From: Ciona savignyi
Lineage: Eukaryota; Chordata; Ascidiacea; Phlebobranchia; Cionidae
NCBI GenBank assembly: GCA_000149265.1
Contig: CH003405.1
Location: forward strand, 1,159 to 65,158
DNA length: 64,000 bases
Reading direction: 5' to 3'
The notes beneath the pieces are model-generated. The model made no database searches, had not been told where the DNA came from, and saw nothing but the letters and a program-made list of their open reading frames with translations. Positions 33,580-45,396 of this stretch are shown one piece after another (position 1 is the first letter of the stretch; each line of letters starts with the position of its first letter). The position numbers and the translations under genes are program-made.

Positions 33580-36053
33580 GGCCAATAAGTAGGTAAATTC
33601 TATGTATTATATAATACGATACCTATTCACAACATAATTGCACAATTTCCCCTCTTAAAGCGACATTCATGGTTTAAATTTACTTATTTCGCATGTTAAG
33701 TCTTTTGTTTTTCAAAAGTGACTTTTGGTGTTGGCTGGCTTACTGCTAATGAAGCTGATAATTAGGACAAAACGGGTGGTAACAATATGTAGAAACAAGA
33801 TATATAAATCGACTACAGTTGGCATTTAACAGGTTTCAACAATAGATGTTTAACTTAAAACGCAAAGTCCTGGCAAGAGTAATAATTACTAACAGTCTGT
33901 GACTCAGTACCAAGAAAGAAGCAATTAAACTAGTAAGTATGTTAATGTACTTGTGTTGTGCGAATGACACTTAATTATTCTTGACCGGACTGACGTTAAT
34001 ATATTCGAGCCTTACTGCGGTGAACAATAAATTCGCTTACACAATTAAATCAAAAAACAGTATTTTACAATATAACACTAACTAGTATAAAAATAAGGCT
34101 ATGTTTACAAAAAAACATAAAATCTGACCCGAAAATATTTCTTTATAATAAAAAGATGACACATAGATGTCCCTTTAACAAATCATAAACATCGTACAAA
34201 GGAATACAACAAAAAGTTTTTCCAGATTCTATTTGAATAAGATGGTTGCTCCACTAATATTTATTTTAGTTAAAAGTTATTACTGTACCTTAACTTATTG
34301 TCCTGGTAGCTTGGTGAGTTAGCGCGTCGTATTTTGGCCATAATGTTTATGGATCAAAACTGATCGCAAGGTAGTTGGTTTCGTCCTTGTGAAAGGCACT
34401 TATGCCCAACGCAGTGGATAAATGGCTTGTAAAACTGAAAGAACTGTTCAAAAACATAGTCCAATGAGTCCGTCAATCCGACGCTTGGAAATCGGATTTT
34501 TACCCGCAACTCTTTTACCATTCAAATCCTATTCTATTTGTGTCATTGGAAAAGCACTTAACGCACATTGTCTGAACCCATCCTATTGAACATAATATAA
34601 TTTTATAAAGTGAAAGAACCTCTCTACCTATCCACATGTTGGTCGGCATACGTACTTAGTTACTTCACGGAAACATGAATATGCTATGGCAACGCTCACA
34701 TTGGCACCTCTTCCCCCTAAAAGAAGATATCTACGTTTCCGAATATGTAAACGCATTCAAGAATCTGTTTAGCTTGTTCAGAGCGTCACAAGTCGTAATG
34801 GTCAATAAATGAGTTTTGTTTTGAACATTTTCTGCGACGCACTTAACTACTAGACTAAATCAGTTGGACAAATTAACATGAATATCTTTAACCTTCCCTG
34901 TAAAAAAACTTAGACAAAAAGCAAAGAACAAGGCTTCGGTACAACATACAATTTATTTTGCACATATATCTTTACAAAATACTACTAGCAAATAAAGGTG
35001 CTAATTATCAAAATACAAAAAGGGAACCATGATATAAAATTCTACACAACAGTGCTGTATGAATCTAGAAGTGAGCACAGTAAACAAATAGGGCGCTTTA
35101 CAATCAAGGCAAAATTTTAGTTAAAATTGATTAAAAATTGGCAAACCATAACATAATTTTGATTAAAACATAGTAAATTACAGTGAAAAATCTTAGATAA
35201 GCTGCATTACTTGCACCTAATTAATTTCATTAAATTTTGTCTAAAGTGTTTCGTTTTGGGTTCAAATTGATATCGAATAAGCAGGTCGTGCTACATTTTA
35301 CTATGTAACGAGTTATACTAAAACCAAACCAGTTGATCCTTGCCCACAATTTAATTCTTCACCATGGTTTGGTCCGTGCACGACGGGGTTCAGGTGTCTT
35401 TAACTCTTCAACTTCGTCCTGGTGAAGACAGGTCCGTTTAAATTATCATAAAAGGGATAGGATATTCATATTTATTCCCATGAATGGGAAACACAAGGGG
35501 TTAAACAGATTATATCCCTTAGCTCTGTGGGTGAATGCGACGTCTTTAACCAAAACTGTTTTATCACCTTGTGTTGTCACATTTAAGGAGAGAACACATG
35601 AATATCCTAGCCGTCCTTAACACTTTGCCAGAATAATGAGCTACTAAGGTGTAATATTTGCACAAAGTGTAAAATTTTATTTAAATTTCTAACCACAACA
35701 GATATAAAGTTTAATTTCCGAATTGGCACATTTTTGCCGTAACTGATTGCTTGTTTTTGCTTAATTTTAACACTAATCAGTTAAAATCTTTTTAATTTTT
35801 AGTAATTCAACTTGGGACAAAAATCTGTTTACATCAATGACCTAGTTTAGATTAATTTTTGTTTCCACGATGAAAACACGAAGCAGGACCTTAAATACAA
35901 ATTTGGAAAACTGGAAAAAACGGCAAAAGGACAGTCGCTAGAACACGTCCAAAAACCAATAAATTATCAAGTTTCGGTATAATTAGACGTGGTCGCCAAA
36001 CCCACATAAAAAATAAATAAATAAAAATGAAAAAATAAATGTTTATAAAAAAT
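33580..36053. other. intergenic between SIAH and CIBAR1
   Basis: Holds decayed SINE-A pieces (about 34300-34530, 34550-34690, 35455-35610) and one GCGGCCGC-family variant (35850-36000). No exon recognised. Confidence 0.5.
35850..36000. repeat. GCGGCCGC family variant
   Basis: Contains AACTGGAAAAAACGGCAAAA and AAGTTTCGGTATAATTAGAC. Confidence 0.6.
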
Positions 36054-39000
36054 TTATCTTATGAAGAAATCTATCTCACGACTCACCTCGTCTTCCGTTT
36101 CATCTTCATAATCTTCTTCGTCTTCCTCAGATCCGTAATCATCTTCATCACTATCATCATTTTCATCATCGTTACTATTGGAACAAATGGAATGAAACAT
36201 GATTTATATCGTAATGACATGGAATGTATACCACCGGAAACCATAGTTCAATGATAATGTAATACCAACATATAAAACTAAACTTTTTGCATACTTTCTT
36301 TGAGATTTAGGGACTACATTATGGTTATAAGTTGTATTGTATCTGTTGCAACACATGCTACAAATTTTTTTTAAATTTTTCTCTGTTGCAACACATGCTA
36401 CAAATTTTTTTTAAATTTTTCTCTGTTGCAACACATGCTACAAATTTTTTTTAAATTTTTCTCTGTTGCAACACAAGCTACAAAAAATATGGGGTCATCA
36501 TTGTTGTTACTGTTGGAACAAATGGAACACAATTCAAGTAGTAACACTTGATGTATACCAGGGAAAACCATATTTCAATGATGCAATGTGAAAGATCATT
36601 TAATTATGTAATTTGAACAAAAAAACAGGGTAAACAATAACAAAACAGTGAAGGGTAAGGTTCTATACCAGTACTTGTTAAATTCATGAAAAAACACTTA
36701 AAGTATATGGGTAATTTTGAATGGCAATTGTATTTTTATTCCTAATTCAATGATGTCATTTAAAAGATCATTTAAATATGTAATTTAAAACAAAATTCAA
36801 TGATGAAATATCACCACATAAAACAAAACAAAACTTTTTGCATACTTTCTTTGAGATTTAGGGAATACAATATAGTTATCAGTTGTATTGCAACACATGC
36901 TACAAAACTGTTTGCGTATTTAGATAAAATTTCTAAGTATGAGACTCATGTTAGCGGTATACTAAACTGTTAATATATTTCGATAATAGAAACTAAACGA
37001 ATGAAGGTGGGATACGTACCGATGATCCTGTTGGTTATGATGACTAAGTGTTGTATCACGGAGCGCAGTCCTGGTCCTCTGCGTAACGGTTGGTTTCCGC
37101 TCGTTATCGAGTGCAGATGTTGAGTCGAGGTTCGACTGCGCGATGTCGAGTCGATCCTTCAAAGTGGAGGTTGGTCGGAGATTGTTCCGGAACAACTGGA
37201 GGTTGGGAGGAACAGGGAGTGAGCATCAGATGACTTAATTACTCCCTTTTGGGAAAATAACATAGGATATTCATGTTTATCTGCGCGAGTAGGAAATCCG
37301 ACCGGTTAGGTGGTTTAGTGCGACGCCTTTTAACCTAAAGGTTGAAGATTCGAAACTGGTCACTAGCTAGCTGGTTGTGTCCTTGGTCAATGCACTTAAC
37401 AGACATTGCCTGAACCCGCTCCTGAGAGCCATAACTTCCACAGACAACCATACTTGCAGTTACCTCAATGTGTTCTTCTTCATCAATGGTTTGCAGCTCA
37501 TTATAAGTAGCGCTGTATAATTCCAACGCTTTGGCATGAAACAACATCTCAACTTTGACGAACTCGGAAAATATTTTCTGCAACAAAAATATGCAATTTT
37601 TGAAATTTCATTTAAAGAAATTAGAAAACAAGATTTATTAAGTGATGAAAGGAAAGGATATTCATGTTTATCCTCATGAATGAGAAAACACAAGGTGTAA
37701 TCACAAAGACAATGGTCAAATTACCCAGTGCCTATTGTCGGGTTACTGGTGATATTGCAGTGTGTTGTGTATGATACACACGTTCCTTCAATTTAGTAGA
37801 ACCCATTAAACCGCTGTGTACAGACAATATCCGCTAAGCCCAAGAACAACCAACTAACTAGCCATCAGTCTTAAATCTGCAACCCTTCGGCTAAAATGGC
37901 ACCAATTACTCATCGAGCTAATTGTTGATATTTGATAACGGTTGATTTTCCAGGCTGTGTGAAGTGTGATATCATTTTAAACTGCTTTGTTATGTTTTTT
38001 ATGATTTATCTTGTTTACTAATAACCCAAAATTCGATCGTACTAAGACAATAAAGAAGTCACCATTTGAACACTTATGTATTAACTAATAAAGAGTTTAA
38101 CATTTTAAATCAGAAAATAATGATTTATTACTGTGAAGCACATCTATGGTTATCAACGTTCAGAAGTTAAAATATGTAAGAGTTCGAAATAAAAAATTAT
38201 AAACGGAACCGCCTAACTCCCAAAAAACCTTTAAATCCTGGATTTTCTTTTTTTCGAACTTATCGATTGTGTCGGCGAGTGCTTGGGTCGTTCTAGCAAC
38301 GTCAACCGTTCGTCGTTGTAGTTCAGCTTCTGCTTGTGTCTGTTGGTGGGATATTCCGACCGGTTAGCCTGGTGGTTTAGTGCGACACCTTTTAACTGAA
38401 ATGTTGCAGGTTCGAAACAGATCGCTAGCTAGTCGGTTGTGTCCTTGGGCAAGGCACTTAAACCCAGTAGATTAATGATGTTTACCAAATTAAAGGAACG
38501 TATGAATCATACACAACATACTGCAATAGCTCGGTAACCCGACGGTGGGTGCGAGGTGATCTGACGATTGCTCATGTGTTAACCTCCTTGGTTTTCCCAT
38601 TCACGAAGCCAAACATGAATATTCTGTATCCCAAAACTCACAATCGTGTGTCGATCGTGGGGGGATTTGTTGCGAAGAGTTTCAACTTGTTGTTGTTGTT
38701 TCACTTCACGATTTCTTGCTTTAAACGAAGTGTTTAAATCGGTCTGTGGAACATGCTTGGTGAGGATTCTATTTAAACCACTTCATGTCACACGACGATC
38801 AATACAAATATTTATCATCAAATTTTTATCCAAGAAAAAAGACAACGCATCAACATTAAAACATAATTTTCCAACGCTTTGTATGGTTACTAAGTATTAT
38901 TGCGTGTAGTTTCAGCAGTAGGAACAATAACCAAGTTACTCAGCTTTTCAAATGACACATCATGTTTGTCTATCTATCTAGGCTGATTCTATTTGAACAA

Positions 39001-41365
39001 GTCACTAAAGGTGCATAGTAGAGAGAGAGAGAGAGATTTATGCAAAGGAGAAACAGAGGTAAAAAAACCTGAGTGAAACTTCTTATAATTATTTACAAGA
39101 CACATTAATTTGCATTTCATGGCATGACTGATAGAAGTTTTAGGGTAACGGTAAATACCTGAGTATGCTTGCATTCTTTACCATATGTTGTTAATGGTGT
39201 CAGTACTTTGCCTTCCATACGTTCTATCTGGATATGAAAACAACTTTTGAGCAACAATAGTGTCGAACTACCAAATAAAGCAGAGTAAAAATAAAGGTTC
39301 TGTTTAAAAATGCTTTGTTTAAAAAACAGAATCTAAACCAGGCATGGGCAAATACAGCCCAGCCGCCCATTTTTTGGCTCGCTAGATGTTATTGACATGT
39401 TGCAAGAGTAAATAGTGATGTAACATCTAAATTATGATGTCACAGCTATATTTGTATGTCGCTTGGTGTAACAATGATTTCAGGTTTTAACCACTAATGT
39501 ATCATATTTCTTAGTTTAATGTTTTTATCAACAGTAAAAAACTGTATGTGAGTTGCGCCTTAATCACTTGGCCCGCCAGTCTAAGAATGAAATAATGTTT
39601 GCCCCACATTCAAAGTGTGTCCAGCCCCTTATCTAGACCTATAACGTAGACCACTGTTGCTCAACACAGGATGTGACATAAAGGACTTGAAATATGTCAC
39701 CAGCCTTCATATAAAATTACTATTTTGATAAAAGCTATTTAAAAAAATCAGTTTTATCTGTATTAGTTAGGATTATGCGTTTGTAAAATAGTTTTTGTGT
39801 GTTTTACCTGTGCTTGTCTGTAGTCTTGAATGGCGGAAACGTTTTCAGAGAAACTAGTGAGTTTAGCTTTTAAAGGGCCTTGTTCAGTATTGGCATACTC
39901 CATGAAGGTCTGCAGAGAAGGTAAGTGATCTTAAAACAGATACACAATATACTTTAAACATTAACCTGTAATCGGTATTTTAAAAGGTAAACAGATGCTG
40001 TATATCTACAACATATATCCTTTTTTTTATTTTAACAAGATCCAGGTCACAATGATAATTGGTAATATGACAATTTGAAGGACGCGAGAACTACTTTGGG
40101 GCGTTCTCCAGAATTTTTCTTTTTCTGGCAAAAAATGTATTTTATGGGTATACAAATTTTTATCAATTACTTCTTTACAATATCTAGCGCAAATCGGCTA
40201 TATTTTGCATGGCAGCAATTGGTAATAAAAAATATAATATGGTTTTGTTTATATAACATACAAACACCGCTAACCCACCTTCGCAAAGTCATCATATTTA
40301 TCACGGAGTCGCCCGTTTTTCCTGCAAATTCCACCGATTTCGTTGCACAGAAGCCCAAAATATTTCTGCACCTTTTGGACCGAATCTTCGATAAACTTCG
40401 ACTGTGCTTCTCTGTTCACAGAATAAAAATAACTCTTTATTAGTTTGGTTTTCAATATGTGAAAAAAAAATCCCTTTTCACAGGTATGTGTGGTTTAAAA
40501 TATAAAAAGCCGGGTAATAATGTGTGTACTTCTTAAAAATTAAATTTTTTTCCCGAAAATGAATTACCACATTGAAAACAGCATAAAACATAAGTAGTCA
40601 TAGTGATCGAGTCATTTGTAAAGTACTTCTGTTTCGTTAACGCATCAAGTATCTCCAGAATAATGTGACATGCAAGCTTATACAATACAATACAATACAA
40701 TTTTTATTTTTGTTTCTTTCGCTGCAGCGTTTATAACCCCGTATGGAAAGTACGTCAATTTTCGCCGAGATCTCGAGTGTGCACACGCCAAATATTTAAG
40801 TGTGCAGTGTGCAAACGTCCAAGAGTGCACACTTCAAGTGTGCACAAATTCTCCTTTTTATTACTATTTTGTAAAAATCTTAAACAAACGTATTATTCGA
40901 TTCTAAATCTATCGTGTCCATCAGCTAACATATCTATCTACGTAACAAAAAACGTACTGACAGTAAATTACCCGAGGTCCAGAGGTGGGTTTACAGGTTT
41001 GTTGGAAATTATACGATGTTTATGCTGTCAGCTCGCGAGCATGTGTGAAATTACCCAAGTGTGCAAAGACGCAGGGAATAAAAAAACTCGAGTGTGCAGC
41101 TGCCGTACTTTCCATACTGGTTTATAACCAACAATTTAAAAATACATGTCATACATATATATACCAAAACAAATATGGCGTTAACTAAAATTCCAATAAT
41201 TAACCAAAGAAATAAAAAATACTACAGCAAAACAGGAAGGCACCAAAAAAACTAAAAGTTATCTAGTTTGGTGCCTCCCTGAGAAAAAAATAAGAATACA
41301 AAATAATACAAAAACATTTACCTCTCTCTTGCTTCCGGGGTTTGTGGACCTTTTGTGAAGCTCAT
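36054..41365 (-). CDS. CIBAR1: FAM92/CIBAR BAR-domain protein
   Basis: Nine exons: 41365-41322, 40411-40279, 39909-39808, 39227-39159, 38743-38642, 38339-38229, 37577-37464, 37195-37020, 36174-36054. All junction phases agree and give 323 residues, against about 289 in human CIBAR1. Exons 2-7 form the helical BAR domain, with KYFGLLCNEIGGICRKNGRL, IQDYRQAQ, KARNREVKQ, RHTI and KIFSEFVKVEMLFHAKALEL matching the family in order. The last exon is an acidic tail (DDENDDSDEDDYGSEEDEED), as in vertebrates. Family proteins bind curved membrane and act at the cilium base with CBY1. The exon 6 donor (AAG|GTTTTTT) is weak. A GTGAGT in the last exon could extend the gene into a further exon. SINEs and a TIR element sit in introns. 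Confidence 0.92.
36345..36485. repeat. 40-bp tandem repeat, ~3.4 units
   Basis: CTGTTGCAACACATGCTACA followed by an A/T run, in the last CIBAR1 intron; first three units are nearly identical. The ~75 bp before the array recurs before a single unit at 36820-36910. Confidence 0.92.
37262..37420. repeat. rearranged SINE-A
   Basis: A reverse tail piece (GGATATTCATGTTTATC) is joined to a forward head (CCGACCGGTTAGGTGGTTTA), so two copies or an internal inversion are fused. Confidence 0.7.
37655..37925 (-). repeat. SINE-A in CIBAR1 intron 6
   Basis: Moderately diverged full-length copy. Confidence 0.8.
38352..38630 (+). repeat. SINE-A, best-preserved tRNA head
   Basis: Begins ~10 bases upstream of CIBAR1 exon 6 on that gene's antisense strand. 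Shows TAGCCTGGTGGTTTAGTGCG, then GTTGCAGGTTCGAAACAGAT. Confidence 0.88.
39342..39640. mobile_element. decayed hAT-like element
   Basis: Starts CAGGCATGGGCAAATACAGC, the style of hAT ends seen across animals, and includes GGCCCGCCAGTCTAAGAATG. The far end is not clear. Confidence 0.35.
40739..41120. mobile_element. TIR element (CCGTATGGAAAGTAC), copy 2
   Basis: Inverted ends CCGTATGGAAAGTAC and GTACTTTCCATACTGG, flanked by a 9-bp direct repeat TTTATAACC (40730-40738 and 41121-41129). 382 bp, no transposase; in CIBAR1 intron 1. Confidence 0.82.
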
Positions 41366-42384
41366 ATCTTAATTTGCATTAAAACTTTTGTATTATTAAT
41401 ATAATAGTATTAAAAAATAGTATAAAAACAGTTTCAACAAACTTTGTTATTTTTCTAATTAAACCGTAAACACGAAATTGTTACTTTTCTTCGTTACAGT
41501 AAAACCAGCTGATCCTATAGAAATAGTATACCAAATTTTAATGATTTTGTCTGTGAATCATCTTATAGACCTTTTTACCTTTACATCTAGAGATTTAAGA
41601 AAAATAGTAATAATATGTAGCGTCGTTGGTTAAAACCAACATATTACAAATATATTCACGACAAGTTATTGGGAAATTATATTGGGCAACAGTCAAAATG
41701 CGGAGAATTCGAACCCAGTCGCCTTCTAAATGGAATTGTAGCAAGGAATTTAACGAACATTGCCTTAACTAATCCATCTACTCATTCGCCGTATCTATAG
41801 ATAAAAGAAAACACATTTCCACGTTCAAAGGCATTTTAACACGAAGCACTCGATACGCAACGCACTCCTACAGGTTTCATGCTATCTAAAACTGAATTGC
41901 ACAGACTTTATACCGATCGAACAGGGACAGCACGCATTCAAAGTAAAAAGAAAAAAATCAGTTACAATTTTAAACAATAGCTGGAAACAAAATGGTCATT
42001 TAATTGGAAGCACTATTATTCGTAACAATTATCAAAAGTAGTTAGTCATTATAAATAAAAATTGCAAACGATAGGCCTTCAATAGTTTGACCTCCAATTG
42101 CCTAGAAGCAAAATCTTTTGTTGCCACTAATGCTTTCTACTGCTTTAGGCGTGTGGTCGATTGAAGATAAAGATGAAATCCCAAAATACGGTGCCAACAT
42201 GCTTTAAAATAATAATGTTGAAGACTCACCCCTTCTTTAACGTTGGAACACGTGGAAAAAAAAACAGGCGACTGTGAAAAGAGCTTTTCATATTTTTTAA
42301 TTGACTTTGTCACTATGATCGTTTAAACATAGAATTTCGTAGATGAATCGGTCGCTCTCATCGGTTCACGACGAAATCTCTTAA

Positions 42385-42685
42385 ACGGTCCTAGTGGCGA
42401 GCCCATCATAGGTTCGAAACTTGAATGGCCGTATGGTTACCGCGACCGATACATATATATACCGCGACTTACACATACAAAACGGTCATAGGAACGAACC
42501 TATTAATGGTTTGAAACTAATACCGGTAAAAAAAACATGGCCGAATGATTAATGCGACCGATATATATATACTGATTTGTACTTAAAAGCAAGCTTAGTG
42601 ACTAGCCCTTAGTTAAAAGCAAGCTTAGTGACTAGCCCTTAGTGACTAGCCCATCATGAGTTCGAAACTTATCTTGCTTATAAAA
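42385..42685 (+). repeat. cluster of SINE-B copies with internal tandem
   Basis: Fragments or copies at about 42385-42420, 42422-42530 and 42535-42685. The last has a duplicated TTAAAAGCAAGCTTAGTGAC unit. Confidence 0.75.
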
Positions 42686-42792
42686 ATACTGTTCATTAAT
42701 CAAGGTGTTTAATGGGTTGAATACAAACAGTATGGCACTGTTAAACTACCTTTGTGTGTGTATATTCTCACCTACAGATATAAACATTAGAA

Positions 42793-42970
42793 CCAGTAAT
42801 GGGATTCAAGAGGTTCGCATAGGTTCGGTCGAACCCGTTCTTGGAACGTCGGGATAATCACCGATCCGATTCTTGCTTTTTTTACAGACATTAGACTAAT
42901 TAGGGAACCTGTTGTTAGTAAGTACGATACAAAAAAGAACCTGTTCTTAAAAATTTGAATCCCATCACTG
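42793..42970. mobile_element. hAT-type MITE, CAGTAATGGG ends
   Basis: Inverted ends CAGTAATGGGATTCAA and TTGAATCCCATCACTG; 7 of 8 flanking bases match (CATTAGAA and CATTAGTA). About 178 bp. Confidence 0.78.
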
Positions 42971-43654
42971 CATTAGTACCCATTCATATCGTCAACGTAT
43001 ATAATACAGAATTTCTAAATGCCTCATAATCCAAAATTGAAAAGCAATTATTGGAGTAATTTGGTTATTTATTAAAGTTTATTCAAAGATAGTACGAATC
43101 CGTAAAATAACATGGCGGCCATGGCAGTAGGCCAACATGGCTGGATTACGAAATAGATTATTGTAAAGTTAAAATAGTTTGAAATTATATTTACCAATTT
43201 GCTACGAAGTCATTTTTTCTAAAATGTACATCTTTTAAAACTGACTTGTTTATTATTGACTTGTGTATGAGCTAAACGGATTTACGGACTTTAAGAGCCG
43301 TTTTGTAAACAATTTGTCAGATAGATTGCAGTTAATTACCTCGCACTAAATGCATGTATCTCTATTAGGGCCGATTTCACCTTTTCAGTTTTAATAACGT
43401 AGATAAAAATAACAATATATATTGAAAATTCCACACGTCAAGTTTACAGGCGAAACGACTGTAGTTATAGCTCATTTATATATGCGTAGGTAAAACTTAG
43501 ATTCTTTCACATAATTTAAATCAAGAAGTCGAACGAAACGTACCCAAATGACCTAATGTAAGTTAGAATCAACACGAACCCGAAATTTTATATCAAGTTG
43601 TACGTTGAATCGCCTTATTCGAAAAAGAAAATAAACCCTAAAACCCGTTATTTG

Positions 43655-43805
43655 GAGCCTTTAGTTTAGTTTATTCATTTTTTGACTGAGTATTTAAAAA
43701 TGACAAACGAATCAAACAAATGCACACAAACAGGAAAAGACGGCAAAACGAACAGTCGTTAAAACAGGTCATTTAAAAAAGATATAATTTAATAAATATA
43801 GTAAA
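43655..43805. repeat. GCGGCCGC repeat family
   Basis: Contains GACGGCAAAACGAACAGTCG; breaks off before the GCGGCCGC line. Confidence 0.65.
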
Positions 43806-45396
43806 TACAATAGTAAGTACGGTTGTTTTGTCCAAACTGGTACCACCCGAACCAGATTTATTTTTAAGCGTAAAACCCGATCCGATCCGGAATCGGATAA
43901 CTCAAATCTAAATAAACCCAAAGCGAATCTAAAACCATAAAATAACAAGCTCTGCTACGTAATTTCAATAAAGGTGAGTATGTGGGATGAACAGAATCAT
44001 TGATTCGGTGTAGGTGATAAAAGGTTTGGATTTAATTTTTAAAGAACTAATTACAGCATTGGCAGAATGGCAAGAATATATCCATTCTACAGGAGACGTG
44101 ACATAACCGACATATATTCTAAATACAAGTGTTATATTAATTATTTATAAAAGCAGCCGTTAAAATCATGATGCTAAATAACCTTCTAATAAAGAATCGA
44201 ATTACATATCAAGGCAACGGTAAAGTATTCATCTTCTATTGGGTTGACTGATGATTTTTATAGTTTTATGCCTGGGGTTTGATGAGCAATTTTCTAATCC
44301 TTCATCACTAAGGGCAATTAGTAATGACTGTAATAAATAGTGGTCGAAATTTAGACACGCAATATAAATATTCGTGATCGTAAATGCATAAAACACGACC
44401 GAAGCCATTCGTCAAGTGCAACATCCATCAAAACCTTGAAACTTTATTCACTTAAGGGTTCCTTTCCCACATTAACAAAAAAAAATTAAGTGTTTATGTA
44501 TAAAAGATCAATGAAAATATTTGTTTTGTTCAAGAACTAGTTTAGTCTTGCCCAAGTACATACAACTCGATGATTTTAAAGTTCTGACCGAATTATATTT
44601 AATATTAAACGAATTACATGAATTTGAAATTGGCTTAATGATAATATGTTATGTTTTAATCGTTTGTTTTTTGGCCCAAGGGCGTAACAGTAAAGGCGTT
44701 ACGATACAAAAATTCTTTGGCACATCAATCGAAAAGCGACAATTTTTTATGTGCAGCGGAAAAATCACCTTTTTTGTGCCACAAAATCAACGTTGTTTAA
44801 GCGTGCTTAACTACCTGTCACTCGGTGATAAGCTGACCTACTTTTTGCGGGACTTGCTTGAGCATAGAGTTGCAGGTTGCAGATGTTGATTATTGTATTT
44901 ATTATTGGATAATCATTTTGATCGGGCATTTGATACCACAGGTCTAGGCAGTACATTTTAAATACCTTACCAAGAGAAAACCGTTTAAAACAGTGTCCGG
45001 ACGACAAAAGTTGTAATGGAAAAAGACTGTAATAACCATTACATCCACAACTTCATAATACCAACCCGGCGATACAGTTGTGTTAAAAACTTAATATTTT
45101 CTAACCTGGTTTCTATGGCATTCGCTTCTTTCTAAAATTGACAAGTTGCAATTGTAAAAATGACAACGCCCACCCTGCTGTATACAGCTGGCAGAAGATT
45201 AATGTTTATCTATTATTGCTCTCTTCTAGAAACGCCTGGGGGCGAAACAGGGGTAGGTTATTTGGTGAATTTCTTCTTGACCTTTTTCTTAGAATACTCG
45301 GGCGTTTCTATATATATTCGCCTCCATCGTAGTATACCTTAATACTAATCATTTGTTCCTAGCTTTGTCGGTGCTAGCTTCAGTCGAAGAGTAGCG

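Larger units (their letters stand above)
41366..45396. other. intergenic between CIBAR1 and the trefoil gene
   Basis: Contains SINE-B copies, a CAGTAATGGG MITE and a GCGGCCGC-family copy. An open frame at 44521-44889 has no ATG start or family likeness. Confidence 0.5.

Noticed and set aside
33394-33585. ORFs inside the TIR elements
   Set aside because: Frames at 32986-33444 and 40670-41127 share sequence only because the transposon copies do; they are full of low-complexity residues and lack any transposase motif.
36065-36180. plus-strand hydrophobic ORF (isoleucine/phenylalanine-rich)
   Set aside because: It is the reverse complement of the acidic CIBAR1 tail exon.
39000-39035. GA-rich microsatellite as a regulatory element
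   Set aside because: Only a short run of GAGAGAGA; no other support.
44521-44889. 122-residue open frame
   Set aside because: No ATG start, no domain, no splice partner, AT-driven composition; likely chance.
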